Source: CBDFLT01 sp965249225
Lineage (GTDB): Bacteria > Chloroflexota > Dehalococcoidia > Lucifugimonadales > G963668185
Length of the DNA: 64,000 nucleotides
Direction: 5' to 3'
Assembly (NCBI GenBank): GCA_965249225.1
Contig: CBDFLT010000008.1
Location: 186,001 to 250,000 of the forward strand
The position numbers were made by a program, and so were the translations under genes. Below, in pieces: positions 26,445 through 36,543 of this stretch. The notes beneath the pieces were generated by a model, which did no database searches, was not told the origin of the DNA, and saw nothing but the letters and a program-made list of their open reading frames with translations. Positions within the stretch are counted from its first letter, which is position 1; each line of letters begins with the position of its first letter.

Positions 26445-27113
26445 TTGAGTTTTTCGACGGCTCTCAGGAAGAAGGGTGCCCCGATCTGGGACAGTGAGAA
26501 GGCGCACCCTTTCGTAATGGGCATGGGCGACGGCAGCCTCCCGGTGGAGAAGTTCCGTTTCTATATGCGGCAGGATTACGTGTACCTGATCGACTACTGC
26601 CGCGTCACTGCGCATGCCGTGGCCAAGGCGCAGACCTTGGAAGACATGGGATGGTTCGCGAGGCTGCTTCACGAGACCCTCAACACAGAGATGCGGTTGC
26701 ACGTCAGCTTCTGCGAGGACTTTGAAATCACCGAGGAGGAGCTGACTTCGACGCGTCCGTGTCCGACGAATGCGGCTTACACAGGACACCTGCTGAGGAC
26801 CGCATCCTCCGGCGGAGTAGGGGAGATAGCGGCGGCTATGCTCCCATGCCAGTGGGGGTACGCGGAGATCGGGCAGATGCTGTACGACAGGGGAACGCCT
26901 TCCAACCAGCCCCTCTACACACGCTGGATAGAGATGTACAACTCGCCCGAGTTTGCCGCCTTGAGCGATTGGCTTCGGTCATTCCTTGATCGGGTCGCGG
27001 AAGAGGCCGGCTCCTCTGAGCTCCGCGAGATGGAGGAGGCGTTCTTGCGCAGCAGTCGATACGAGTACATGCTGTGGGACGCCGTTTATCGGATGGAGGA
27101 GTGGCCGGTCTGA
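26445..27113 (+). CDS. tenA: TenA/THI-4 family protein (thiaminase II-like)
   Basis: A 222-residue all-helical TenA protein. It has the catalytic cysteine in AAMLPCQWGYAEIGQ near residue 135, the N-terminal HPFVMGMGDGSLPVEKFRFY with YMRQDYVYLIDY, and the C-terminal glutamate in SSRYEYMLWDAVY. TenA hydrolyses aminopyrimidine breakdown products of thiamin for salvage. The start is TTG 26445 after GGAGGGG. No TPP riboswitch precedes it, unlike thiGES at 8-9 kb. It appears co-transcribed with the cyclophilin-like trio. Confidence 0.9.
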   Translation: MSFSTALRKKGAPIWDSEKAHPFVMGMGDGSLPVEKFRFYMRQDYVYLIDYCRVTAHAVAKAQTLEDMGWFARLLHETLNTEMRLHVSFCEDFEITEEELTSTRPCPTNAAYTGHLLRTASSGGVGEIAAAMLPCQWGYAEIGQMLYDRGTPSNQPLYTRWIEMYNSPEFAALSDWLRSFLDRVAEEAGSSELREMEEAFLRSSRYEYMLWDAVYRMEEWPV

Positions 27114-27121
27114 GTGGGTGA

Positions 27122-27802
27122 TTATCGAGAGGTAGTCCCGCCGAGTACGAGCGCTTCGGCTGCCTGCGAGCCGATGTCAGCGGTGTACATACATCGCCCG
27201 TCGCCGTCGTGGATGCACTCCTGCCTGCTGATCTCCATGTCGAGTATGTTCGAGATCAGGTTCAGGTCGAAGGTGCAGACGGCCTTGTTTTGCATGGCCA
27301 CCGAGCGGAACGGGCAGTTGAAGAGCCTTATCTGCAGGGTGCCGTCTACAACCTCGGCTTCGGGGAAGAAGTCATCCTGCTCCAGGTGGTGTATCAGGGT
27401 AGTCAGCCGATCGTCGAGTCCCTTCCCCTCAGTCTGGTCCTCGTACTGGCTCGACACCTTCCCTGAGATGCGGGTGAACACAAGTTTCAGGAGGTCGCTT
27501 CCGTCCCGCGCCTCGGTGTCGTCGGTGGAGAGGGCCGACATCTCTTCCATCATCATACCGAGGAGCCGGTCGTAGCCTTTGGGCAGGGCCTCCTGGCCCT
27601 CCTCGGTCAGATAGAAGGAGTACTCGGGCCGTCCCATCTTCTTCCTGACCTCTTCGTAGGCCACCATTCGGTCTCGCTGAAGGATGTCGAGGTGTCGGCG
27701 TATAGTGGCGGGAGCCAGGCCGATTGAGGTAGCTAGCCCGTCTACGGTATCAGTACCGTTTCTCTGTAATTGTTGCAGAATTCGTCGACGGGTGCCTTCC
27801 AT
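27122..27802 (-). CDS. SufR-like Fe-S-sensing winged-helix regulator
   Basis: 226 residues. The N-terminal winged helix (RRRILQQLQRNGTDTVDGLA, PATIRRHLDILQRDRMVAYE) is followed by the wing MGRPEYSFYLTEEG. A C-terminal sensor domain carries cysteines in LFNCPFRSVA, KAVCTFDL, RQECIHDG and DGRCMYTADI, the arrangement that holds a 4Fe-4S cluster in SufR-type proteins. No suf genes are nearby, so its targets may differ. ATG 27802 is 38 bases from its promoter, which overlaps an inverted repeat, suggesting autoregulation. Confidence 0.82.
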   Translation of the reverse strand: MEGTRRRILQQLQRNGTDTVDGLATSIGLAPATIRRHLDILQRDRMVAYEEVRKKMGRPEYSFYLTEEGQEALPKGYDRLLGMMMEEMSALSTDDTEARDGSDLLKLVFTRISGKVSSQYEDQTEGKGLDDRLTTLIHHLEQDDFFPEAEVVDGTLQIRLFNCPFRSVAMQNKAVCTFDLNLISNILDMEISRQECIHDGDGRCMYTADIGSQAAEALVLGGTTSR

Positions 27803-27839
27803 AAGCGGAGTACGGCCTCTTTGGGGTTCCTGTGTCTTC

Positions 27840-27879
27840 AGTATAGATTTGCCTATTCGGGTTTGTCAACAAAATTGAC
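27840..27879 (-). promoter_or_regulatory. Promoter and inverted-repeat operator of the SufR-like gene
   Basis: Minus-strand TTGACA (27869-27864), an 18-base spacer and TATACT (27845-27840). The perfect repeat GTCAA-N5-TTGAC at 27865-27879 overlaps the -35 hexamer, a good position for repression by its own product. Confidence 0.7.
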
Positions 27880-28023
27880 GTTTGTAACCATGATTCGCCA
27901 TGATACTTTAGAAAGGTTATTGGAGTGACGCTGGACCGTTGATTGTGCCTTTCTGAAGTCGATTGGAGGGCTGTGGAGGCCGCACATGGCTGGGGCGTGG
28001 GTCAAGGCTACTTACTTTGGCCG

Positions 28024-28788
28024 TTATCGGAAAAGGTCTTTCGACGGGTCACGGATTAGACCTCGAATCCCGTCTGGTGACGAAGGATATTCGTATCCTC
28101 TTACTAGAGCGACCGGAACGCCGGCGGCCTTTGCCGTAACCAGCTCGGCGGCGGCGGCCAGCTCATCCGCGACCGCCATCCTCGTAACTTTCAGGAGCTT
28201 TCCCGTCGCGTCGGCGCTGCCCACGTAGTCCTTGATGGGATTGATGCCTGCGGCCCCGATTGCGAAATTGACGTGCCCCTCCCTCCATGCCCTGCCAAAG
28301 GTGTCAGAGATTACCACGGCCACCGTCGTACCCGGCAGAGGGGCTTCGATCTGCTGGCGGATCACCCCGGCCGACCGGTCCGGGTCTTCGGGAAGCAGCG
28401 ATACCATGTCGTCGCCTGGTACGTTGGACCCATCGATTCCCGCGTTGGCGCAGACGAAGCCGTGGAAGGTCTCTGTAATGAGGATTCCTCGGCCGGCATC
28501 CATCCTGACTATGCCTCGGCTCTCCCGCAGGATCAGCTCTACCAGCCTGGGATCGCGGTCGGCCTTCAGGGCGAACTGGCGGGCGAAGGGAGAGGGCTCC
28601 ACCGTCGCCAGGTCAACCACCCTTCCCTCGGCCTTGGACACGATTTTTTGTGCGACCACGAGCACGTCGCCGGATTCGATGGCTGTGCCCTGTCGGCTTG
28701 CCGCGCCGAGAACGATTTCGCCGAGGTTGTTGCCGGGCTCGATTTCCGGGATGCCCATCAACCCTATGACTTCGATCCTCGCGACCAT
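28024..28788 (-). CDS. cofE: Coenzyme F420-0:L-glutamate ligase
   Basis: Adds glutamate to F420-0 with GTP. The 254-residue protein shows the CofE blocks DVLVVAQKIVSKAEGR, TFHGFVCANAGIDGSNVPGD, VVISDTFGRAWREGHVNFAI and the IVRMDAGRGILIT segment. ATG 28788 is nine bases inside the GTG start at 28797 and has GGTGAG upstream. It implies an F420-using organism. Other cof genes are not present here. Confidence 0.92.
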   Translation of the reverse strand: MVARIEVIGLMGIPEIEPGNNLGEIVLGAASRQGTAIESGDVLVVAQKIVSKAEGRVVDLATVEPSPFARQFALKADRDPRLVELILRESRGIVRMDAGRGILITETFHGFVCANAGIDGSNVPGDDMVSLLPEDPDRSAGVIRQQIEAPLPGTTVAVVISDTFGRAWREGHVNFAIGAAGINPIKDYVGSADATGKLLKVTRMAVADELAAAAELVTAKAAGVPVALVRGYEYPSSPDGIRGLIRDPSKDLFR

Positions 28789-28939
28789 GGTTCTCACCGC
28801 CGTTGCCGATTCGCGTTCCGATGACGGAGGCGTTATAGCACGCCGGTTTTCCCGGTGTCAACGCGCGCAGCCATAATGGGCGTTCGCTCCATGATATACT
28901 TCTCGTGCTCTAGCGCATGACCGGTCCCAGGGGTATTTG

Positions 28940-29827
28940 ATGAGGGTACTCAGGAGCCTACTGTTCGTCCCCGGCAACCAGCCCCGCATGTTGGAGAAGG
29001 CGCTGCAGCTGACACCTGACGCCTTTGTGCCCGACATGGAGGACTCGGTGCCTGCAGAAGAAAAGGCCAACGCCAGGACCGTCGTCGCGTCTTTTATTTC
29101 CAGGCTGTCGGAAACGGGGCGGCCAGTCGTTCCAAGGGTCAATTCTCTTGACACAGGTCTCATTGCCGACGACCTTGAGGTGGTGGTCGGACCAGATATC
29201 TTCGGGGTGTCGGTGGGCAAGGTCCGGTCCTCCGACGACATCGAGGAGGTATCTAGAATATTGGAAGCTCTGGAGGGGAAGGTCGGCTTGGAGGCTGGGC
29301 GCATCAAGCTGATACCGTGGGTCGAGACCGCGATGGCGGTGGTAAACGCCTACTCGATTTGCGCCGCCTCCAGGAGGGTCGTAGCCGTGGCCTTCGGCGC
29401 TGAAGACTTCACCAACGACATGGGTGTCGAGCATCAGGGCGACGACTCGGTCCTTGCGTACCCGCGCAGCGTCACTGGAGTGGCGGCCAGGGCCGCCGGC
29501 GTGCTGGCCCTGGACACCCCTTACATCGGTTACAAAGACCCGGAAGGTCTGCGCAGAGACGCTGGAACAGCCAGGAAGTTCGGTTTCCAGGGAAAGTTCG
29601 CCATACACCCTGCGCAGATAGGGGTAATTAACGAGGTCTTCTCCGCCTCGGCCGCCGAGATCGAGCACGCCCGAAGAGTGGTGGCGGCCGCGGAGGAGGC
29701 AGAGCGGGGCGGACGGGGCTCAACATCTCTGCACGGCCAGGCGATCGACGCCCCGGTGGTCGAGCGAGCCCGAAGTCTCCTTGAGATGGCCGAGGCCATC
29801 TCAGCGCTGGATGCCGAGGAGGGGTGA
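28940..29827 (+). CDS. HpcH/HpaI aldolase / CitE-like lyase
   Basis: A 295-residue citrate-lyase-beta-like TIM barrel. It starts RSLLFVPGNQPRMLEKAL, has PDMEDSVPAEEK (Asp and Glu metal ligands), IFGVSVGKV, the glutamate in LIPWVETAMAVVNAY, AVAFGAEDFTNDMGV and the closing KFAIHPAQIGVINEVF. Family members act on malyl-CoA, citramalyl-CoA or citryl-CoA. No CitF or CitD subunit is nearby, which favours a stand-alone malyl/citramalyl-CoA lyase. ATG 28940 has AGGGG upstream. It is followed after three bases by folB. Confidence 0.88.
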   Translation: MRVLRSLLFVPGNQPRMLEKALQLTPDAFVPDMEDSVPAEEKANARTVVASFISRLSETGRPVVPRVNSLDTGLIADDLEVVVGPDIFGVSVGKVRSSDDIEEVSRILEALEGKVGLEAGRIKLIPWVETAMAVVNAYSICAASRRVVAVAFGAEDFTNDMGVEHQGDDSVLAYPRSVTGVAARAAGVLALDTPYIGYKDPEGLRRDAGTARKFGFQGKFAIHPAQIGVINEVFSASAAEIEHARRVVAAAEEAERGGRGSTSLHGQAIDAPVVERARSLLEMAEAISALDAEEG

Positions 29828-29830
29828 CCC

Positions 29831-30211
29831 GTGGCCATGGACAGGATCCAGCTTGAAGGTATGGTCTTCTACGGGCACCACGGTGTCGGGAAGGCGGAGC
29901 GTGAGCTTGGCCAGCGTTTCGTTGTGGATTTGGAGATGGAGCGCGACCTTCGCGCCGCCGGCCTCTCCGACGATCCCATGGACACAGTGAACTACTCAGA
30001 AGTGTTCCGTCTCGTCAAAGGGATCGTGGAGGGGCCCGGCCACCGATTATTGGAGAGCCTTGCGGAGTCCATCGCTCAGAAAGTCTTACAAAACTTCGAA
30101 GTCGACACGGTCAGGGTCAGAGTAAAGAAGCCTGAGGTCCCAATGAAGGGGAGCATACTCTCGCACGCAAGCGTCGAGATCGTGAGGGCGAGAGCCGGCG
30201 ATGCAGGATGA
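29831..30211 (+). CDS. folB: Dihydroneopterin aldolase
   Basis: 126 residues. The FolB core is visible: IQLEGMVFYGHHGVGKAERE at the N-terminus with the pterin-binding residues, TVNYSEVFRLVKGIVEG, LLESLAESIA and a VRVKKPEVPM strand with the catalytic lysine. GTG 29831 is six bases after GGAGGGG; ATG 29837 is the alternative. No other folate gene is near. The next gene overlaps its stop by four bases. Confidence 0.92.
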   Translation: MAMDRIQLEGMVFYGHHGVGKAERELGQRFVVDLEMERDLRAAGLSDDPMDTVNYSEVFRLVKGIVEGPGHRLLESLAESIAQKVLQNFEVDTVRVRVKKPEVPMKGSILSHASVEIVRARAGDAG

Positions 30212-30759
30212 CCGGGATGTCCTGGCTGATGGGGAGGAAGAGCCAAAACATGTCCGGTGATGCGAAGCCTGGAACGGTGGGAGAGTTGCGCTGCAGCGGA
30301 TACGAGGTGGTGAGCGTACGGGATGAGCTGCGGAGGAACTTGATCAGGAAGATCGAGGAGGACGAGGAGCTGTTCCCAGGGATCATAGGCTTCGAGGAGT
30401 CGGTGGTCCCGCAGCTGGAGAACGTGGAGGAAGGGCGCGAGGCAAAAGTGGTGGAGGAGCTTCTCAGGAAGGCGGTCGCGAACGTCTTCGCCCGCTATTT
30501 CAAGGTGGAGGAGATGGACGAGGTGGTGTTGAGCTTCGAGGAGGGTTTGGCGGTCGAAGCCGGGAGCGACGTCCCTTCCTCCGCCTACGTTGAGGCCTTG
30601 TCGAAGCTGAACGGGCTGCCGGAGTTGATAAAGCGCATCCAGCCCTCGGGCGACCGCGGGGCCGTCGCCTCGGCCGTCGAGTTCATCCTGGATGGAATTC
30701 ACCTGAACCGAAGGCTCAACAAAGCCCAAGTGTCGGGCGGATACCGCTACAGCGGTTAG
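30208..30759 (+). pseudogene. Magnesium-chelatase-like AAA+ protein with the ATPase core deleted in frame
   Basis: 183 residues made of two joined ends of a BchI-like AAA+ protein. The N-terminal part (SGYEVVSVRDELRRNLIRKI, LFPGIIGFEESVVPQLENV, to about residue 70) is the segment that normally leads directly into the Walker A loop. It is followed at once by the C-terminal part (EEGREAKVVEELLRKAVANV, VPSSAYVEALSKLNGLPELI, SAVEFILDGIHLNRRLNKAQ). Walker A, Walker B and sensor motifs are absent; from memory of the family, about 300 residues are missing. The frame is open and the start overlaps folB by four bases; ATG 30250 is another possible start. It cannot bind ATP as the family does. Either a pseudogene or a repurposed fragment. 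Confidence 0.75.
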
Positions 30760-30809
30760 AGGGCGGTTTCAAACGCGTCTGAGTCGAATAACAGCCGGCC
30801 GCCCGTCTC

Positions 30810-32405
30810 TCACGGCCTTCTCTTCGGGCGGGCCTGGTACACGCCCTCCACCGTCTCCAGATCGAATGCCTCGTCGATGGCCGTGTTCCAGAACGTGAAG
30901 AAAACGAGTGACTCATCGGCGTTGTGCTCCACGATACGGCTCATCGCCTCGTCTATATCGGGTGGGATCCCGGCCGGTATTCGGTCTGGGAATCGGCGCT
31001 GAAGGTCGTCGAGATACCAGTCGAACTGGAGCAGCGGCACGGCGATGGGAGCCACGTCCCTGTCCTTCCTCTCCACGTATCGGATGTACCACAGAGAAAA
31101 CACGCTGGATTCCCGCTTGCTCATCAGCACCGATCCGTCCGGCACCGAGTCGAGGATTCCTTCCGCGAACGTTGCCGCCACACGGTCGCCTCTGAGGTTC
31201 TGCGAGCCGTAGTTGAGAATCACCGATATGGTTGGGAGCAGCACAAACGCCAGGACGATCAACACCAGCGCCGGCCGGTATCGTCCGATCCCTCCCCATT
31301 GGCCGACCCACACCTCAAGTATCCAGAAGAACCCGACTCCCACCCATGCCGAGAAGAGAACGAACGCCGGAATGGTAAAGACCTCGAAGTCCACCGTGTT
31401 GTATGAGATCGAGTAGGCACTTACCACGGCCATGGAGGCCAGCGAGGACCAGAGGAACACCGGCAGTCGCTTCAGCAGAGGAGGGATGGCCATCAGTCCT
31501 ATGAATATCCCCAGAGGGTTGAACTGCGAGAACAGCAGTTCCAGCCATGAAATCAACCTGTCGGGGATACCGGTTGCCGGCACGCCGAACACGTACTCTT
31601 GGTAGGGACGGCCGCTCAGCATCCACGCGATCCCTCCCAACGAATCGGCGCCTCCCCAGTTGATGGGAGGGTCCTGGGCCGCTCGAATCGGCAGGTAAAC
31701 GTAGATGGCCAGCCCTAAGATCAGGGCGCCCGTCGCCCACGGTGATGCGAGGCGCCTCCAACCGAGGGTCAATACCAACCAGACCAGTAAAGGGACCGCC
31801 ACCAGCAGTAGCGAGAGGTGGTTCCCCAATCCGAGGCCCAGGATGAATCCGAAGGCGACTAGCCTTCTGGTGCTCCAGGAAGGCTCCGGCTTCTCGGAAG
31901 GCAGCCGCAACACCAGCTGGGCTGCGATCAGCAGCAGGGCCGCGATGAAGAACGCGTTGAGGGTGTACACCTCTGTGATGATGGCCTGGGACCAGAACAA
32001 CGGAGACGCCGCCAGCACGGTGGCTCCGAGGGCTGCCCCCACGACCCGCGTGCGCTTCGACGAGTCCGGTTTAAGAAAGTGGCAGAAGCGGAGAATCACC
32101 GCGTAGATGATCGCCACGGTTGACGCCGCCAGGACGGCGGACAGGAGGTTTCCGCGGAACGCGAAGTCTCCCACCGGTACAACGGAGGCAAACAGCTTCA
32201 GAAGCAGTGTGTATGTCGGATATCCAGGTGGGTGAGGGATGCCCAGCGTGCTGGCCGCGGCTAAAAGCTCGCCCCCGTCTACGCCGACGCTATCCTTGCC
32301 CCACGTTAGCGTCGGGGCTATCGTGGCCAGGTACAGGGCCAGCGATACGGCCCAGACCCCGACTCCTCCCAGGAACGTGATGGATGTAATGCGTTGTCCG
32401 ATCAT
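30810..32405 (-). CDS. DUF2723 multi-pass membrane protein (glycosyltransferase-like)
   Basis: A 531-residue protein with about ten hydrophobic segments. The N-terminal block APTLTWGKDSVGVDGGELLA with LGIPHPPGYPTYTLL is the DUF2723 signature, related to GT-C protein mannosyltransferases; the acidic GKDSVGVDGGE corresponds to the catalytic-loop region. The soluble C-terminal tail follows residue 400. Probably transfers a sugar from a lipid carrier on the outer membrane face, by family analogy only. The ATG overlaps by four bases a TGA that ends the frame running through the neighbouring MFS remnant once IS5 is removed. Confidence 0.85.
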   Translation of the reverse strand: MIGQRITSITFLGGVGVWAVSLALYLATIAPTLTWGKDSVGVDGGELLAAASTLGIPHPPGYPTYTLLLKLFASVVPVGDFAFRGNLLSAVLAASTVAIIYAVILRFCHFLKPDSSKRTRVVGAALGATVLAASPLFWSQAIITEVYTLNAFFIAALLLIAAQLVLRLPSEKPEPSWSTRRLVAFGFILGLGLGNHLSLLLVAVPLLVWLVLTLGWRRLASPWATGALILGLAIYVYLPIRAAQDPPINWGGADSLGGIAWMLSGRPYQEYVFGVPATGIPDRLISWLELLFSQFNPLGIFIGLMAIPPLLKRLPVFLWSSLASMAVVSAYSISYNTVDFEVFTIPAFVLFSAWVGVGFFWILEVWVGQWGGIGRYRPALVLIVLAFVLLPTISVILNYGSQNLRGDRVAATFAEGILDSVPDGSVLMSKRESSVFSLWYIRYVERKDRDVAPIAVPLLQFDWYLDDLQRRFPDRIPAGIPPDIDEAMSRIVEHNADESLVFFTFWNTAIDEAFDLETVEGVYQARPKRRP

Positions 32406-32470
32406 GGAGTGTCCATAAATACTACCTTTGGAGTGGCCAAAAGGACAGCGTGCCGCGAATTGAAACCTAG

Positions 32471-33695
32471 GGAACCTCTGAATAACCCTTCATATGCTGG
32501 ATTGAATTGATTGCAGGGGTAGTTCGAAGATGTTCAATTCTTTGCGATGGCCCATCAGGCTGTTGCGGCCCTAAATCGGGTCTGTTTGGGCTTCGAAAGC
32601 GGGCTCTGCCGGGGGCGTGTCGCCGCTATCAACCTGATTTGGGCGCACTTCTCTCTCGTCACACCGCCAAGTGGCGCTCGGCTGTCATCAAGTTGGCAAA
32701 CCCCAGCAGCAACGCCAGCCGTTGCGTGTTCTTGGCCAGTCCACGATACCGCACCTTGGCGTAGCCAAAGTGACGCTTCACATACAGGAACGGATGCTCC
32801 ACCTTCGCCCTGACCGACGCCTTGCGCTTCTCCGCCAACGCCTCCTCGCTTTCAGGTGCTAGCTGCCGACGCCGACCGGGCTTCATCGCCACGCGCCACT
32901 CCACATCCAACTCTCGGTTCTCCTCCCGCTTATCGACTCCCTGATACCCCGCATCGCCCCACACCCGCGTCTCTCCACCGTGTAGTAACCGGTGAGTTTC
33001 GGTCACGTCATGCACGTTCGCTGATGTCATAGCTACACTATGCACCACCCCTGTCTCTTCGTCCGCCCCGATGTGCACCTTCATACCGAAGCTCCACTTG
33101 TTGCCCTTCTTGGTCTGGTGCATCTCTGGGTCACGCTCCCGGGCACGGTTCTTAGTCGACGACGGCGCCTCGATGATGCTCGCGTCCACTATAGTCCCCT
33201 CCCGAAGACGAAGCCCCTGAGTCTCCAGGTGGACGTTGATGGTCTTGAACAGACCTTCGCCAAGATCGTGCTCCTCCAGCAAGTGGCGGAAGTTCAGGAT
33301 CGTCGTCTCGTCAGGCAGAGGGCCCGACAGCCTCAGGCCCACGAATCGCCTCACCGACTCGACCTCGTATAGCATGTCTTCCATCCCAGGGTCGCTCAGG
33401 TTGTAGAACAGCTGCACGCAGTGTATGCGAAGCATCGCCGACAGCTCATACGGATGCCGGCCTCGGCCAGCCTCGGGATAGTATGGTCGAATGCGACTCT
33501 CCAACTGTCCCCACGGTATCAGACCGTCCATGCGCTCCAGAAACAGCTCCCGCCGAGTCTTGCGCTTCTTACACTCGTACTCCAGGTCCGCAAATGTCGG
33601 CTGGTTCATCTACTCTTGCTCCCGTCCTTAGTCAGTTCGTCTCCACTTGTCATGGTACTATGCCACCATAATCCACGGACTTGTTCAGAGTATCC
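32471..33695 (-). mobile_element. IS5-family insertion sequence, copy 2 (inverted relative to copy 1)
   Basis: The same 1225-base element as 16080-17304, in reverse orientation. It is flanked by CTAG at 32467-32470 and 33696-33699. The terminal repeats and transposase appear identical to copy 1. It separates the DUF2723 gene from a half-length MFS gene. The two inverted copies bracket 15 kb and could drive inversion of the segment between them. Confidence 0.96.
32659..33609 (-). CDS. IS5-family transposase
   Basis: 316 residues, identical to the protein of copy 1 at 16166-17116, with an intact DDE set (ASIIEAP Asp, WGDAGYQG Asp, KVEHPFLY Glu). The frame is intact, so the element is probably still active. 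Confidence 0.97.
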   Translation of the reverse strand: MNQPTFADLEYECKKRKTRRELFLERMDGLIPWGQLESRIRPYYPEAGRGRHPYELSAMLRIHCVQLFYNLSDPGMEDMLYEVESVRRFVGLRLSGPLPDETTILNFRHLLEEHDLGEGLFKTINVHLETQGLRLREGTIVDASIIEAPSSTKNRARERDPEMHQTKKGNKWSFGMKVHIGADEETGVVHSVAMTSANVHDVTETHRLLHGGETRVWGDAGYQGVDKREENRELDVEWRVAMKPGRRRQLAPESEEALAEKRKASVRAKVEHPFLYVKRHFGYAKVRYRGLAKNTQRLALLLGFANLMTAERHLAV

Positions 33696-34455
33696 CTAGG
33701 TACGTCAGGCCGAAGAAGCTGTTGAAGAAGGTCATCACTATGAGAAGAGAGAACACCGTGTTGCGTGCTATGAACTTGAAACCGTCGATCATATTGCGCC
33801 ACGTGCCGCCGTGCCCCCCGAATCTTGTCATCGGGATACGCCGGAGTCGGAACACCGCGGCGGCGAAGATAAAGAAGCCGGCGCTCGCAAGGTAGAAGGA
33901 GGCCGGGATCCCCGCTAAGGCTATCACTCCTCCCGCCACGGCCGGCGCCACTATGGCGGAGCCCTGCCACATCGCGGCGTCCAACGCCACCGCGCTCGTC
34001 ATGGCCTCTCGGCCTATGAAGTTAGGATAGAGCGCCTCGTGGGACGGCACCTCGAACGCCACCACCACCCCGCCCGCCGCCGCAAGCCCGATCACGTGCC
34101 AAGCCTGAATCAGGTCCAGAAGGGTCAAGGTCGCCAGTAGTAGGCTTATGCATCCAAAGATGATCTGGGACGCCGTCAAAAGAAGCCGCTTATCGAACTT
34201 ATCGGCTACTACACCTCCAAGGGGCGTGAGCAGGATCCAGGGCGCGGACATGGCCAGTGCTACGTATCCAATGTAGAGGGCGGAGTCGGTGAGATGGTAG
34301 ATCAACCACCCCTCGGTGATGAAATAGATCTGCCATCCACCTACCGCGGCCCCGGTGCCCAGCCAGTACGTCCTAAACGCCGGGTATCGAAGTGCCGAGG
34401 GAAGGAATGTCCATCGCGGGTGGGCCGTCTCGACGACGCCGGCTTTGTGGTGCAA
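33696..34455 (-). pseudogene. MFS transporter, N-terminal half, cut by IS5
   Basis: About 253 residues covering the first six helices of an EntS-like (MFS_3) exporter: PAFRTYWLGTGAAVGGWQIY, the signature GGVVADKFDKRLLL, and AFEVPSHEALYPNFIGREAM. The frame stops four codons inside the IS (GIL then stop). Removing the IS and one CTAG continues it only 19 codons to a TGA at 32404-32402, without further helices. So the C-terminal half was already lost, or an adjacent deletion occurred. The start is TTG 34455 with an AGAGAGA site. Confidence 0.8.
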
Positions 34456-34506
34456 TTACCGTCTCTCTTGTTTGCGGCTAGCTAAGGTCTTTCGAGTAGA
34501 GTTAGG

Positions 34507-34533
34507 TAGGGGCGACTCGGCGAGTCGCCCCTA
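34507..34533. repeat. REP-like perfect palindrome
   Basis: Thirteen-base arms TAGGGGCGACTCG and CGAGTCGCCCCTA around a single G, in the 230-base gap between the MFS remnant and glmS. The GTAGGGGCGA...TCGCCCCTAC form is a common dispersed extragenic palindrome in related genomes. No U-tract follows on either strand, so it is not a simple terminator. The rest of the gap shows nothing else. Confidence 0.7.
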
Positions 34534-34685
34534 CGGTCCGATTGCTGATTACACGCCAGGCTTGGCCAAGGCGTCTGGTTTTCTTGAGTACGATAGGGCC
34601 GGGGGCCCGCGCTGTGAAACACCGCCCGTCTAGGTCGGAAGATGTGTGTGGAGCCTAGGGAATTCTTCGCGCGACCCGCGCCAGT

Positions 34686-36530
<1,845 letters not shown>

Positions 36531-36543
36531 AAGGTGGCCTCGA

